Source: Clostridia bacterium (lineage in GTDB: Bacteria; Bacillota_A; Clostridia; TANB77; CAG-508). Taken from it: a stretch of 64,000 nucleotides of DNA. Below are positions 18,843-27,295 of this stretch, piece after piece (the first letter of the stretch is position 1; every line of letters starts with the position of its first letter). A program made the position numbers and the translations under genes. Where the stretch lies: contig JAFVGB010000015.1 in assembly GCA_017475185.1 (NCBI GenBank), positions 80,150-144,149 of the forward strand, in the 5' to 3' direction. The notes under the pieces are model-generated. The model searched no databases and was not told the DNA's origin. It saw nothing but the letters and a program-made list of their open reading frames with translations.

Positions 18843-19204
18843 TATCTATTGCACCCCTTTCCAATTTTATTTGTAGCCTTTATAAACTCTATTTCTTCAA
18901 TACTTTGACATGGAACATAAGGACTAACAAGTTCAGGAAATATAGTTCCCATTTTTAGCCCAACACAAGGTTTAAATGTTTCATTCATATATTGATAAGG
19001 AACATAGCTTTGTGCTAAAGTTGCGTTTTCTGGAAATACAGGCATATTTTCATCAAAACCACAACTGCATGAATATTCATCATTGTCAAATGCTGATAAT
19101 GTGTTAGCATTATCACAAACATCTTCTAATATGTCAGAAATATCTTCATTGTTCATATTTGGACATTTGTTACAATGACAATGCTTATGATTTCTTCTAT
19201 ACAT
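18842..19204 (-). CDS. cotJA: Spore coat-associated protein CotJA
   Basis: The 120-residue protein begins MYRRNHKHCHCNKCPN and contains the CotJA pattern LAQSYVPYQYMNETFKP followed by a Pro-rich end. GGAGG lies just before the chosen ATG. It heads the cotJA-cotJB-cotJC operon, which in Bacillus is made in the mother cell. A TATACAAT box that could be a SigE -10 lies upstream on the minus strand, but its -35 is unclear. Confidence 0.85.
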   Translation of the reverse strand: MYRRNHKHCHCNKCPNMNNEDISDILEDVCDNANTLSAFDNDEYSCSCGFDENMPVFPENATLAQSYVPYQYMNETFKPCVGLKMGTIFPELVSPYVPCQSIEEIEFIKATNKIGKGCNR

Positions 19205-19271
19205 ACATTTTCCTCCTTTTTTGTATTGTATAGTACATAATATGATAGAATTTGACAAAATGTTAATAAAA

Positions 19272-19305
19272 AGAAAAACAGAACCTTAGCAAAGGTTCTG
19301 TTTTC
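19272..19305 (-). terminator. Terminator of the LysM lipoprotein gene
   Basis: AAACAGAACCTT and AAGGTTCTGTTT form a perfect stem with a short loop; on the minus strand T-rich sequence follows. Confidence 0.8.
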
Positions 19306-19313
19306 TAAAAATC

Positions 19314-21362
19314 TTAACTCATGAACAATTCAGCCTCTCTACCGAGAACCTGAACCACATCAGTATGTGCAGTGCCTGTCAGATAATCCTGACTAAGTAC
19401 TATAACAAGGTACTGATCATCGATGATAGCGCAGTCAGATGCGCTAGTATAACTAGTGCCGTCACACCAACCTGATTTGTGCAGGTAATTGTGATAATTG
19501 TCCATTCCCTGTACGAGATAGCAGTATGCCGTGTTAGAGAGCATCTGCTGAAGAGTGGTGGAGTAATAGCTACCACTATTAATATACTGCCAAATTGCCA
19601 GCCACTCATTTTTCCGTTGTTCTATTGATACTGTGCCATATTGCAGCCCATAAAGCTGCTGGCCACCAATGGAATCAAGGAATCCCTGATATCCATAAAG
19701 TGAAAAACGTGAAACAAGAATGTTGTAGGCAGTATTATCAGATATTGACAACAACTGGTTCAGCAAATACGCAATTGTGTATTCTGAGCCTATTGCATCA
19801 TTTTTGATATTACCACTGCCATCATTTCTCATTCCATCCTGGTACTGCAATTTTTCGCTCCAAATGTCGATTCCTTCAAGTTCACAACATTTTAGAACAT
19901 ACATTGCATAAGGCGCCTTAACAGTGCAAGCACCTGAAATAGGTGAGTAAGTATTATACTCAAATAATGGAGTACCATCTAATGAGTAAATACCCATTGC
20001 AATGTTTGTACTTACGTACTCAGATTCAAAGCCTTTGATAGTATTAAGAATGTCAGCTGATGTTTCAACATCATAGTCAGTATAAACATTCTCAATAGGT
20101 GTGTTTTCGTCTGAAATAGTTTCATCAGAAAGCTCGACGAAAGGAGATTCTTCAGAAACAGAAGTGTTATCCACAGTAGGGGTATCTTCAGTAGCAGGAG
20201 TATCCTCAGTAGCAGTGGAATTTTCATCAGCAGGAATTTCATCAGAAACCGTAATGTCCTCATAATCTGTTTCGCCAGAAAGCTCAACAAATAAAGGATT
20301 TTCTTCAAGTGAGCTTTCATCCTGGGTATTAACATCAGCTGAGGTTTCTTCAGATGGTTCCATAAAAGGAATATACTCGGCAGACGGAATCTTTAAAATT
20401 AATCCAGGATAAATGAGATCTTCAAGAGCTTTCCCGTTATAAGCAGCAAGCTTTTTGGGGTCTTTGATACCAAACTTTTCTGCAATGCCATAAAAGCTGT
20501 CATTTTCAACAACTGTATAAAAGGTATCATTAGAAGATGGGGTGGTATCACGAAGTATTTCGTCTAATACTGCATCAGGCTTTGGAATAATCAGCTGCTG
20601 TTTAGGTAGTATTATGTCATCAAGTGACATATTATTAGCTAATGCAATTTCTCTAGCAGAAACCCCATATTTTATGCCGATAACTGATAAACAATCTTCT
20701 TCTTCAACTGTATAGATATCAGCAATTTTGCTTTCCGGTATAGATATTGATTGCGGCTTTCTGCTTACCGGTGGAATAAAATTAATGTTGTTATTTGACT
20801 GCTGGGGCTGCTGGATTTCTTCTGAATTTTCTGAAATAGTGTTATTTAAATCACTATTGTTTTCAGAGCTTTCTGCAGAACTAGGTGTGGTTACGTTTTC
20901 CGGAATGTTAGAAACTTGAGGTTTCACATTCGGAGAAGGGGTAGGAGTAGAATTTGAATTTGCTCCTACATTTGTTGCTGCACTTGTTTCCGCAGGCGCA
21001 GCAGTATTGGATGTACTCTCGTTCATCTGAACCTGAGGCGTGGTTGTTGTAGTAGTTGTTGTAACATTTTCAGGTGTTATAACACGTGTACCAACGACTT
21101 CACCATTTTCTATAATGGTATTTGGCGAAGCAACATAAGTGTTTTCCCGTGTAACTGCTTCTGTGACTGCTTCAATTGTCAATGTTTCGTATGTTGTGGT
21201 TGTTTTGTTAGAGTCTTTTATAGTACCACTTTGGATATGTGGTTCTGTATAAGAAGGACTCTCTTCAGATGTGGATGTAACAGCTTGTTTTCCTTGGCAA
21301 GAAGTTACAACAGGTGTAACTGCCATTGCGGCTGCCATTGCTAATAACATACCTTTTTTCAT
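19314..21362 (-). CDS. LysM lipoprotein with beta-lactamase-like domain
   Basis: The 682-residue protein starts MKKGMLLAMAAAMAVTPVV and has a lipobox-like VTSC. A Thr/Ser/Pro-rich linker leads to two LysM domains (about residues 215-262 and 280-328) for cell-wall glycan binding. An acidic repeat-rich spacer and a C-terminal serine beta-lactamase-like domain follow. In that domain SDN (541-543) and KSG (629-631) are present, but the SxxK position reads CTVK, with Cys479 replacing Ser. The start at 21362 follows ACGGAGG. It probably sits on the cell surface; enzymatic activity is uncertain. Confidence 0.8.
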   Translation of the reverse strand: MKKGMLLAMAAAMAVTPVVTSCQGKQAVTSTSEESPSYTEPHIQSGTIKDSNKTTTTYETLTIEAVTEAVTRENTYVASPNTIIENGEVVGTRVITPENVTTTTTTTTPQVQMNESTSNTAAPAETSAATNVGANSNSTPTPSPNVKPQVSNIPENVTTPSSAESSENNSDLNNTISENSEEIQQPQQSNNNINFIPPVSRKPQSISIPESKIADIYTVEEEDCLSVIGIKYGVSAREIALANNMSLDDIILPKQQLIIPKPDAVLDEILRDTTPSSNDTFYTVVENDSFYGIAEKFGIKDPKKLAAYNGKALEDLIYPGLILKIPSAEYIPFMEPSEETSADVNTQDESSLEENPLFVELSGETDYEDITVSDEIPADENSTATEDTPATEDTPTVDNTSVSEESPFVELSDETISDENTPIENVYTDYDVETSADILNTIKGFESEYVSTNIAMGIYSLDGTPLFEYNTYSPISGACTVKAPYAMYVLKCCELEGIDIWSEKLQYQDGMRNDGSGNIKNDAIGSEYTIAYLLNQLLSISDNTAYNILVSRFSLYGYQGFLDSIGGQQLYGLQYGTVSIEQRKNEWLAIWQYINSGSYYSTTLQQMLSNTAYCYLVQGMDNYHNYLHKSGWCDGTSYTSASDCAIIDDQYLVIVLSQDYLTGTAHTDVVQVLGREAELFMS

Positions 21363-21554
21363 GATTTTTTCCTCCGTAAAAATTTTAGTGTAATAAGCCA
21401 AAATAAGATTGGCTTAAAATATATAAATGCATAGTATAATTATACCATATTTTATGTAAAATTGCAATAATGGGTAGAATTATAAAAACTTTTAAAAGAA
21501 TAAAAATATAATTCACAAAGAATTCACAAAATAGTTATATTTTGAAAATAAAAC

Positions 21555-22415
21555 ATGCATAAAATTAATAATGTAAAAAGAAATATTTTAAGGAGGCTGA
21601 TTAATATAGGTAGTTTGAATTTTCAAAGCAAAATATCAATAAAAGGGAATGAAATTGATGTTAATGAAAAAGGAATTACAATAAATGAATTAATGCCAAT
21701 TGAAATAAAAAATAAAGAATTTGATTTGATTATGAGTATTTATAAACAGGCATCAAATCAGGTTCTAGAAATGTTAAATGGAGTAAATTGTGAATATAAA
21801 AATATTTTTAAAAAAGAGATAATTAATCATATAACATCAAGAATTAAGGCACCAAAAAGTATATTAGATAAAATGAAAAAGAAAAATTTAGAGTTAAACT
21901 ATCAAAATTTAATTAACAATATCAATGATATTGCAGGAGTTAGAGTTATTTGTCCAGCAAAAGATGATGTCTATACAATTGTTAGTATTGTTGAAAAAGT
22001 TCCAAATTGGAATCTTATAATAGAAAAAGATTATATTAGAAATCCAAAGAAAAGTGGATATTCTGGGTATCACATGATAGTTGAAGTACCTGTAAATATA
22101 AATGAAATCAATAAAAACGAACAACATTTATTAGAAAGTTCAAATGAAAGGTTTGAATTAATCAGTAAGGAAAGTAAGCAAAAGACTAATAATTGGCAGT
22201 TGAAGAACATAATTTTTGTTAAAGTCGAAATTCAAATAAGAACAATGGCAATGGATTTTTGGGCAACAAATGAACATAGAATGAAGTATAAATCAAATAA
22301 AAAGATGTCTTATATTGATTCCAAAAAACTTTCTATATATGCAAAGGTAATTAATATTATAGATGAAAGAATTTCGAAAATAAATAAAAAACAAGAACTA
22401 AATCATGTATTATAA
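21555..22415 (+). CDS. RelA/SpoT-domain small alarmone synthetase
   Basis: The protein of up to 286 residues has the (p)ppGpp synthetase core: SRIKAPKSILDKMKKKN, NDIAGVRVIC, NPKKSGYSGYHMIV and VEIQIRTMAMDFWATNEH, with no hydrolase domain. It is longer than YjbM (about 210 aa) owing to an N-terminal extension. The ATG at 21555 lacks a ribosome binding site. A strong AGGAGG (21591-21596) sits upstream of an in-frame ATA at 21606, so the true start may be AUA. Confidence 0.85.
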   Translation: MHKINNVKRNILRRLINIGSLNFQSKISIKGNEIDVNEKGITINELMPIEIKNKEFDLIMSIYKQASNQVLEMLNGVNCEYKNIFKKEIINHITSRIKAPKSILDKMKKKNLELNYQNLINNINDIAGVRVICPAKDDVYTIVSIVEKVPNWNLIIEKDYIRNPKKSGYSGYHMIVEVPVNINEINKNEQHLLESSNERFELISKESKQKTNNWQLKNIIFVKVEIQIRTMAMDFWATNEHRMKYKSNKKMSYIDSKKLSIYAKVINIIDERISKINKKQELNHVL

Positions 22416-22421
22416 CAAAAA

Positions 22422-22463
22422 ACTAGCAAGATATAAAATCATTAATTCTTGCTAGTTTTTTGG
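22422..22463. terminator. Bidirectional terminator
   Basis: AAAACTAGCAAG pairs with CTTGCTAGTTTT between the convergent alarmone synthetase gene and the 64-aa minus gene. Confidence 0.8.
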
Positions 22464-22468
22464 TCGAA

Positions 22469-22663
22469 TTACATTGATAAATGTTTGTTCTCATCAAGCT
22501 TTGTCATGTTATTGTAAATCTCCAATTCTTGTTGCAAAGCTTGAGTTATTAGAGCAATCCGCTCGTTTAGGGTTAAATCTTGTGAGTAAGAAATTTCAAC
22601 GAACATATCGTCATATAGTGAAATGACAATTTCAGCCTGTATTTTAGGTTCTTTCTTATTCAT
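22469..22663 (-). CDS. Hypothetical protein, 64 aa
   Basis: The product begins MNKKEPKIQAEIVISLYDDM and looks like a small soluble alpha/beta domain with a helical C-terminus. TAGGAGGGG precedes the ATG, and a TTGACT-17-TATAAT promoter lies upstream on the minus strand. No family was recognised. Confidence 0.65.
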   Translation of the reverse strand: MNKKEPKIQAEIVISLYDDMFVEISYSQDLTLNERIALITQALQQELEIYNNMTKLDENKHLSM

Positions 22664-22853
22664 AAAATCCCCTCCTAATATTAAGTTAAAAGTATTATAT
22701 AATGTTTCAAAGAAAAAGTCAACATAATCTAAATAAAGGATTATTAAACAGATTTAAGAGGAACGAGATTTTTTTATGAAAATTAAAAGAATAAATAAAA
22801 ACTCCTTGGAAAGAATAATAAAAATGTTAGAAGTGAAAGGAATGTAGATATAA
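22664..22853. other. Intergenic region before splB
   Basis: It holds the minus-strand promoter of the 64-aa gene and, at about 22803-22847, a short readable stretch (SLERIIKMLEVKGM then stop) that may be a relic of a small gene. GAAAGGAATG near 22836 can serve splB. Confidence 0.35.
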
Positions 22854-23864
22854 ATGTTTTTACCTAAAGGAGTTTATTATGAAAAAGATGCTGAAAATTA
22901 TGAACTTGGAAAAAGGTTGTTAAATCAATACAAAGAAAATGGAGTTCCATGTTATGAAATAGAAAATCATAATAATATTGAAGAAATGCGAACAAAACAG
23001 AATTCAGAATTCAGAAATATGAAACAGAATATTATTATAGGAGTACGAAAAACACATAAATTTGTTGAAAATCACAAAGTTTCAGATTATCTTGTGCCAT
23101 ATACATCATCACGGTTGTATAGCAATGTGCTTGTATTGTTATTTAGTTTGTAATTTTAATAAATGTTCATATTTAAGGTTGTTTGTAAATAGAGAAGAAA
23201 TGCTAGATAAAATAATTAAAACTACAAATAAATCAGATAAAGAACTAGTATTTGAAATAGGAAGCAATAGTGATTTAGTTTTAGAAAACATGATAACTCG
23301 GAAATTTAGTATGGACTATTGAAAATTTTGTGGCTAAAGCTAAAAAGGGAAAACTGACATTTCCAACTAAATTTGATATGGTTGATTCTATATTAGCCTT
23401 GAATCATCAAGGAAAAATAATAGTTAGAATGAGTGTTAATCCTCAGGAAGTTATAAGCAAAATTGAAATTCGGTACATCTCCTTTAAAAAACAGGGTTGA
23501 AGCAATAAATAAACTGAAAAAAGCGGGATATCCTGTTGGAATTTTAATTGCTCCGGTTGTGTTAGTGGATAATTGGAAGGAAAAATATGAGGAATTAGTT
23601 AAGTATTTGCAAGAGAACTTATGTGATGAAGTTAAGAAAGATGTGTTCTTTGAAATTATTTTTATGACGTATAGTTATGTTCATAATGCTATAAATCAAG
23701 AGGCTTTTCCTGATGCGATTAATTTGTATGATAAGGATTTGATGATGGTTAGAGGTAGAGGTAGGTATATGTATAAAAAAGAGATTAGGGAGGATGGGAG
23801 TAGGTTTTTTGAGGAGATTATGAGAAAGTATTTTCCGGGGAATGAGATTAAGTATATTGTGTAG
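22854..23864 (+). pseudogene. splB: Spore photoproduct lyase, frame shifted at three CGG codons
   Basis: Read across three frames this is a nearly full-length radical SAM enzyme (about 335 aa) that repairs spore photoproduct thymine dimers. It begins MFLPKGVYYEKDAENYELG. The SAM cluster motif GCIAMCLYC is intact once the frame is corrected. The three shifts are all +1, each at an in-frame CGG: 23112-23114, 23299-23301 and 23471-23473. Skipping one base there gives GGT, GGA and GGT (Gly), as expected in SPL proteins. There are no other stops, so it is either freshly broken, mis-sequenced or recoded. Confidence 0.85.
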
Positions 23865-23874
23865 GGTTTTACGG

Positions 23875-24111
23875 GTAGCCGCCACTGAAATCTATGAGTG
23901 TCAAGATTTTATATTGTTTTATTCGTTTCGCCCAAACTGCGAACTAAGAGTAAGAATCTTTCGGGCAAGACTTACTTGGTTCATATGGGGGTTAGGGTAG
24001 TTTGCCCGAAATATTCTAACTCTTACTAGCTTGTCGGTCCCCACCTTGACTTCACTTCATAAAACAATATAAAATCTTGACACTCATAGATTTCAGTGGC
24101 TACTCTGCAAA
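23875..24111. repeat. Long inverted-repeat element B
   Basis: Perfect 41-base arms (23882-23922 and 24059-24099) enclose an inner inverted repeat, TTTCGGGCAA with TTGCCCGAAA plus flanking pairing. The right end CTACTCTGCAAA matches element A (one change), while the arm sequences are unrelated between the two. No open frame is inside. It fills most of the 340-base gap before the acyl-CoA synthetase gene. Confidence 0.75.
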
Positions 24112-24223
24112 GGTATGGTTATAGTCATTATAAAAAAATTCGAATACGCAGTCAAACCATTGCATAAATCACAAACTTATGAGATAATACATTCAAATTG
24201 AAAATGTGAGGGGCGGTATTAAA

Positions 24224-25954
24224 ATGAAGTTAAAGAAAATTTATGACGCTGAAAAATTTAATAATATTAGAGATATAATGGCTAATGCGGTTAAATTATA
24301 TCCAAATAATATTGCATTTAAAATAAAACATAAAGATGGAAAAAATGTGTCTTACACAGATATTACATATACAGATTTTCAAAAGGAAATCAATGAATTT
24401 GGTGCTGGTTTAATGGCTTTAGGTTATAAAGATAAGAGAGTTGCTGTAATTGGTAAAAATAGTTATCCATGGGCGCTTACTTATTGTGCGGTTTTAGGAG
24501 GATTAGGTGTTTTAGTTCCATTAGATAAAGGTTTACCAGAAGCAGAAATAGAGTTATCTTTAAGAAGAAGCAAAGCGGAAGTTATTGTATTTGATAAAGA
24601 GTATGAAGAGATAATTAATAGAATATTACAAAGTGGAACAACATCATTAAATAAGTGTATTTGTATGACAGATACTGACATAGAAGGATTTACAACAATT
24701 GAAGCTGTTGAAAAAATAGGAAAAGATGAATTAGCAAAAGGAAATAATGAATACCTAAACACTGAAATAGATTGCAAAAAAATGGCAGCAATTATATTCA
24801 CATCTGGAACAACATCTATGGCAAAAGCTGTAATGCTTTCACAAGAGAACATTGCAAGCAATATATACAACTTAAATTGTGTTGAATATATAGATCCAAC
24901 AGATATTAATATGGCATTTTTGCCATTCCATCATACATTTGGTTCAACAGGATTATTGTTATTCATGTCAAGAGGTGCAACAAATGTATTTTGTGATGGG
25001 TTAAGATACATTCAAGATAATATGAAGGAATATCACGTATCATGCTTTGTTTGTGTACCATTATTAATAGAATCAATCTATAAAAAAGTAATGCATCAAA
25101 TTGAAAAACAAGGTAAAATGAAGAAATTCCAAACAGGAATGAAGATAAGCAAGTTTTTATTAAAATTCAAAATTGACATTCGTAAAAAATTATTCAAAGA
25201 AATTTATGATAATCTAGGAGGAAACCTAAGATTTGTAGTAAGTGGTGCATCTGCTATTGACAGAACAGTTGCTGAAGGATTCAATGATTTAGGATTTTTA
25301 ACTGTTCAAGGTTATGGATTAACTGAAACAGCACCTGTTTTGGTTGCTGAAAATGTAAAAAATATCAGATATGGTTCAATAGGACTTCCATTACCAGAAG
25401 TTGATATAAAAATAGATAATCCAAATGAAGAGGGAATAGGTGAAATTATTGCTAAAGGTCCTAATGTAATGCTTGGATATTATGAAGATGAAGAAGCTAC
25501 AAACGCAGTAATAGACAAAGATGGATGGTTCCATACAGGCGATTTAGCATATATGGATAAAGATGGATTTATATTTATAGCAGGAAGACAAAAGAATGTT
25601 ATAGTATTGAAAAATGGTAAAAATGTTTATCCAGAAGAGTTAGAACAATTAATTAGTGATCTTCCATATGTTGCAGAAAATATGGTATTTGGAATGCCTA
25701 AAGACGATGATTTGGTTGTTTCTGTTAAGATTGTTTATAATGAAATATATGTTAAACAAACATATGGAGATATTAGTGAAGATGAATTAAAAGAGATTAT
25801 TTGGAAAGATGTTAAGGATATTAATAGTAGATTGACTACTTATAAACATATTAAGAATTTGGTTATTACAAATGAACCTATGATTAAGACAACTACAGCT
25901 AAGGTTAAGAGATTTGAAGAAATGAAGAAGATGAATGAGAAGAAAGACGCTTAA
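24224..25954 (+). CDS. AMP-forming acyl-CoA synthetase
   Basis: The 576-residue enzyme activates fatty acids (or a similar acid) to acyl-CoA through an acyl-AMP. The P-loop IFTSGTTSMAKAVMLS, VQGYGLTETAPVL and the WFHTGDLAYMDKDGFIFIAGR segment are typical of long-chain fatty-acid ligases. The C-terminal catalytic lysine region TTTAKVKRFE is present. The start at 24224 is chosen because GAGGGG lies ten bases before it. It is monocistronic. Confidence 0.88.
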   Translation: MKLKKIYDAEKFNNIRDIMANAVKLYPNNIAFKIKHKDGKNVSYTDITYTDFQKEINEFGAGLMALGYKDKRVAVIGKNSYPWALTYCAVLGGLGVLVPLDKGLPEAEIELSLRRSKAEVIVFDKEYEEIINRILQSGTTSLNKCICMTDTDIEGFTTIEAVEKIGKDELAKGNNEYLNTEIDCKKMAAIIFTSGTTSMAKAVMLSQENIASNIYNLNCVEYIDPTDINMAFLPFHHTFGSTGLLLFMSRGATNVFCDGLRYIQDNMKEYHVSCFVCVPLLIESIYKKVMHQIEKQGKMKKFQTGMKISKFLLKFKIDIRKKLFKEIYDNLGGNLRFVVSGASAIDRTVAEGFNDLGFLTVQGYGLTETAPVLVAENVKNIRYGSIGLPLPEVDIKIDNPNEEGIGEIIAKGPNVMLGYYEDEEATNAVIDKDGWFHTGDLAYMDKDGFIFIAGRQKNVIVLKNGKNVYPEELEQLISDLPYVAENMVFGMPKDDDLVVSVKIVYNEIYVKQTYGDISEDELKEIIWKDVKDINSRLTTYKHIKNLVITNEPMIKTTTAKVKRFEEMKKMNEKKDA

Positions 25955-25968
25955 AAAGCGTCTTTTTT
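25943..25968 (+). terminator. Terminator of the acyl-CoA synthetase gene
   Basis: AAAGACGCTT pairs with AAGCGTCTTT and is followed by T residues. The stem overlaps the stop codon. Confidence 0.85.
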
Positions 25969-25981
25969 TGAACTAAATCTG

Positions 25982-26010
25982 TTGCAATATTATGTAAAAC
26001 ATGATATAAT
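25982..26010 (+). promoter_or_regulatory. SigA promoter of the Ycf46-type operon
   Basis: TTGCAA (25982-25987), 17 bases, TATAAT (26005-26010). Confidence 0.7.
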
Positions 26011-26071
26011 ACCAACCAACGGCAAACGCCTACATTCGTGTAAAAACCAAACTAATTAGGAGGTACTAACA

Positions 26072-27256
26072 ATGAGTGATGAATCTGTACGGAAAGTTCA
26101 TAAACCTAATCTTGTTGTAGAAGACGAATACATGGGTTTACTTGAGACAGATGAGACAATGACAAATCAGGAATTTTCCAGCATTTTCTATAATACAGCA
26201 GTATTTGATGAAAATGATGGAACAATGGTGTTTGATGCAGAAGTTATCAACAAATTCAAAAGGGTTTTGTTATATCAGGAAAAGCTGGAGCCTTTAAGGG
26301 AACGGATAATCTGTTTACAGTTTGAGAAGTACTTTGAAGATGAAGATGTCGACAGAGAAAACTCAAAGGTGGCAATTATTTCGTTATTTGGCGAATGTGA
26401 AATTCCTAATGTTACAATATACGCGTCAAAAGAAAATGGCGATTATATTTATGTAACATGCAAAACTTTTAGAAAAATGCTGAAAAAACTCGAAGATAAC
26501 ACTATTCAGTTTTTAAAACCACCTGGCAATGAACCTGTCATTAGCTTAAGACTCTGGGCTTTTGACAACGACATGGATCTTTCTTTTGAAAATGAAAAGT
26601 TAGAAATAAGTTTTCATGATTCAGAAAGTGATGAGTCAAGAGAAGAAAACTCTGAGAATACTGAAAAAGGTAGCTCAAAGAAAAAAGGCACATCAGGAAA
26701 AGATGCTATTGACAAAGCTATTGACAAAGCTTTAGGATCAAAATCTGATTCTAAAAAAAGCTCTGGCAATGACAAATCGCAAACAAAACACGCAGGAACT
26801 TTAACAAAGGGCGAATATGACCAAATCTTCATAAACAACTATGTAGAAAGTGGAGAAGATATTGAGATTAAACCCTCAGTTCTGAAAAAAGCCGAAAAAC
26901 TTATTAGCAATATGGAGCAGGTTAAAGCTGTAAGAGAAAGATTCTCATACCATAATGTTAGAAAGTTTATCGAAGAAGATTTGAACATTGACAATTTAAT
27001 AAGTGACGAATTAAAGGTAATGGTTAATGACAGGCCTGTATGCAAGTTTAAAGTCTATAAGACAAAAGAAGCTGAACCTAAATTATACACAAATTTATTC
27101 AGTTTCAAAATTCTTCTTACAAGAGCGGGCTCATATTACTCACTATACCTTTGTGGTGACAAAGAAACTTTTGTTAATTTGAATAAATGGGCAGATGAAA
27201 GTTGTGCAGAAATTCAGATTGACAAGAAAAGTAAAACAATGAAAATCATATTTTAA
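26072..27256 (+). CDS. Hypothetical protein with two related halves
   Basis: The 394-residue protein has two halves (about 30-175 and 245-394) joined by a Ser/Lys-rich linker (about 180-240). Both halves share a pattern of acidic start, an E-x-L/V-x-x-x-RER helix and a closing beta-rich part, suggesting internal duplication. No family was recognised and no membrane segment is present. TTAGGAGG precedes the ATG. It is the first gene of the operon with the AAA ATPase and DUF1257 genes, so a shared role is likely. Confidence 0.55.
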   Translation: MSDESVRKVHKPNLVVEDEYMGLLETDETMTNQEFSSIFYNTAVFDENDGTMVFDAEVINKFKRVLLYQEKLEPLRERIICLQFEKYFEDEDVDRENSKVAIISLFGECEIPNVTIYASKENGDYIYVTCKTFRKMLKKLEDNTIQFLKPPGNEPVISLRLWAFDNDMDLSFENEKLEISFHDSESDESREENSENTEKGSSKKKGTSGKDAIDKAIDKALGSKSDSKKSSGNDKSQTKHAGTLTKGEYDQIFINNYVESGEDIEIKPSVLKKAEKLISNMEQVKAVRERFSYHNVRKFIEEDLNIDNLISDELKVMVNDRPVCKFKVYKTKEAEPKLYTNLFSFKILLTRAGSYYSLYLCGDKETFVNLNKWADESCAEIQIDKKSKTMKIIF

Positions 27257-27295
27257 CGTAAAGAGAAATCTCTTTTTTAGAAAGGATGTATTAAC

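Noticed and set aside
19205..19270. SigE promoter of cotJ
   Set aside because: TATACAAT fits a SigE -10, but TCATATT is only six bases away and TCAAATT sixteen; neither gives normal spacing, so no promoter is called.
23062..23322. Independent 86-aa gene
   Set aside because: It reads as the middle part of spore photoproduct lyase after a +1 shift (CIAMCLYCYL), not as a separate protein.
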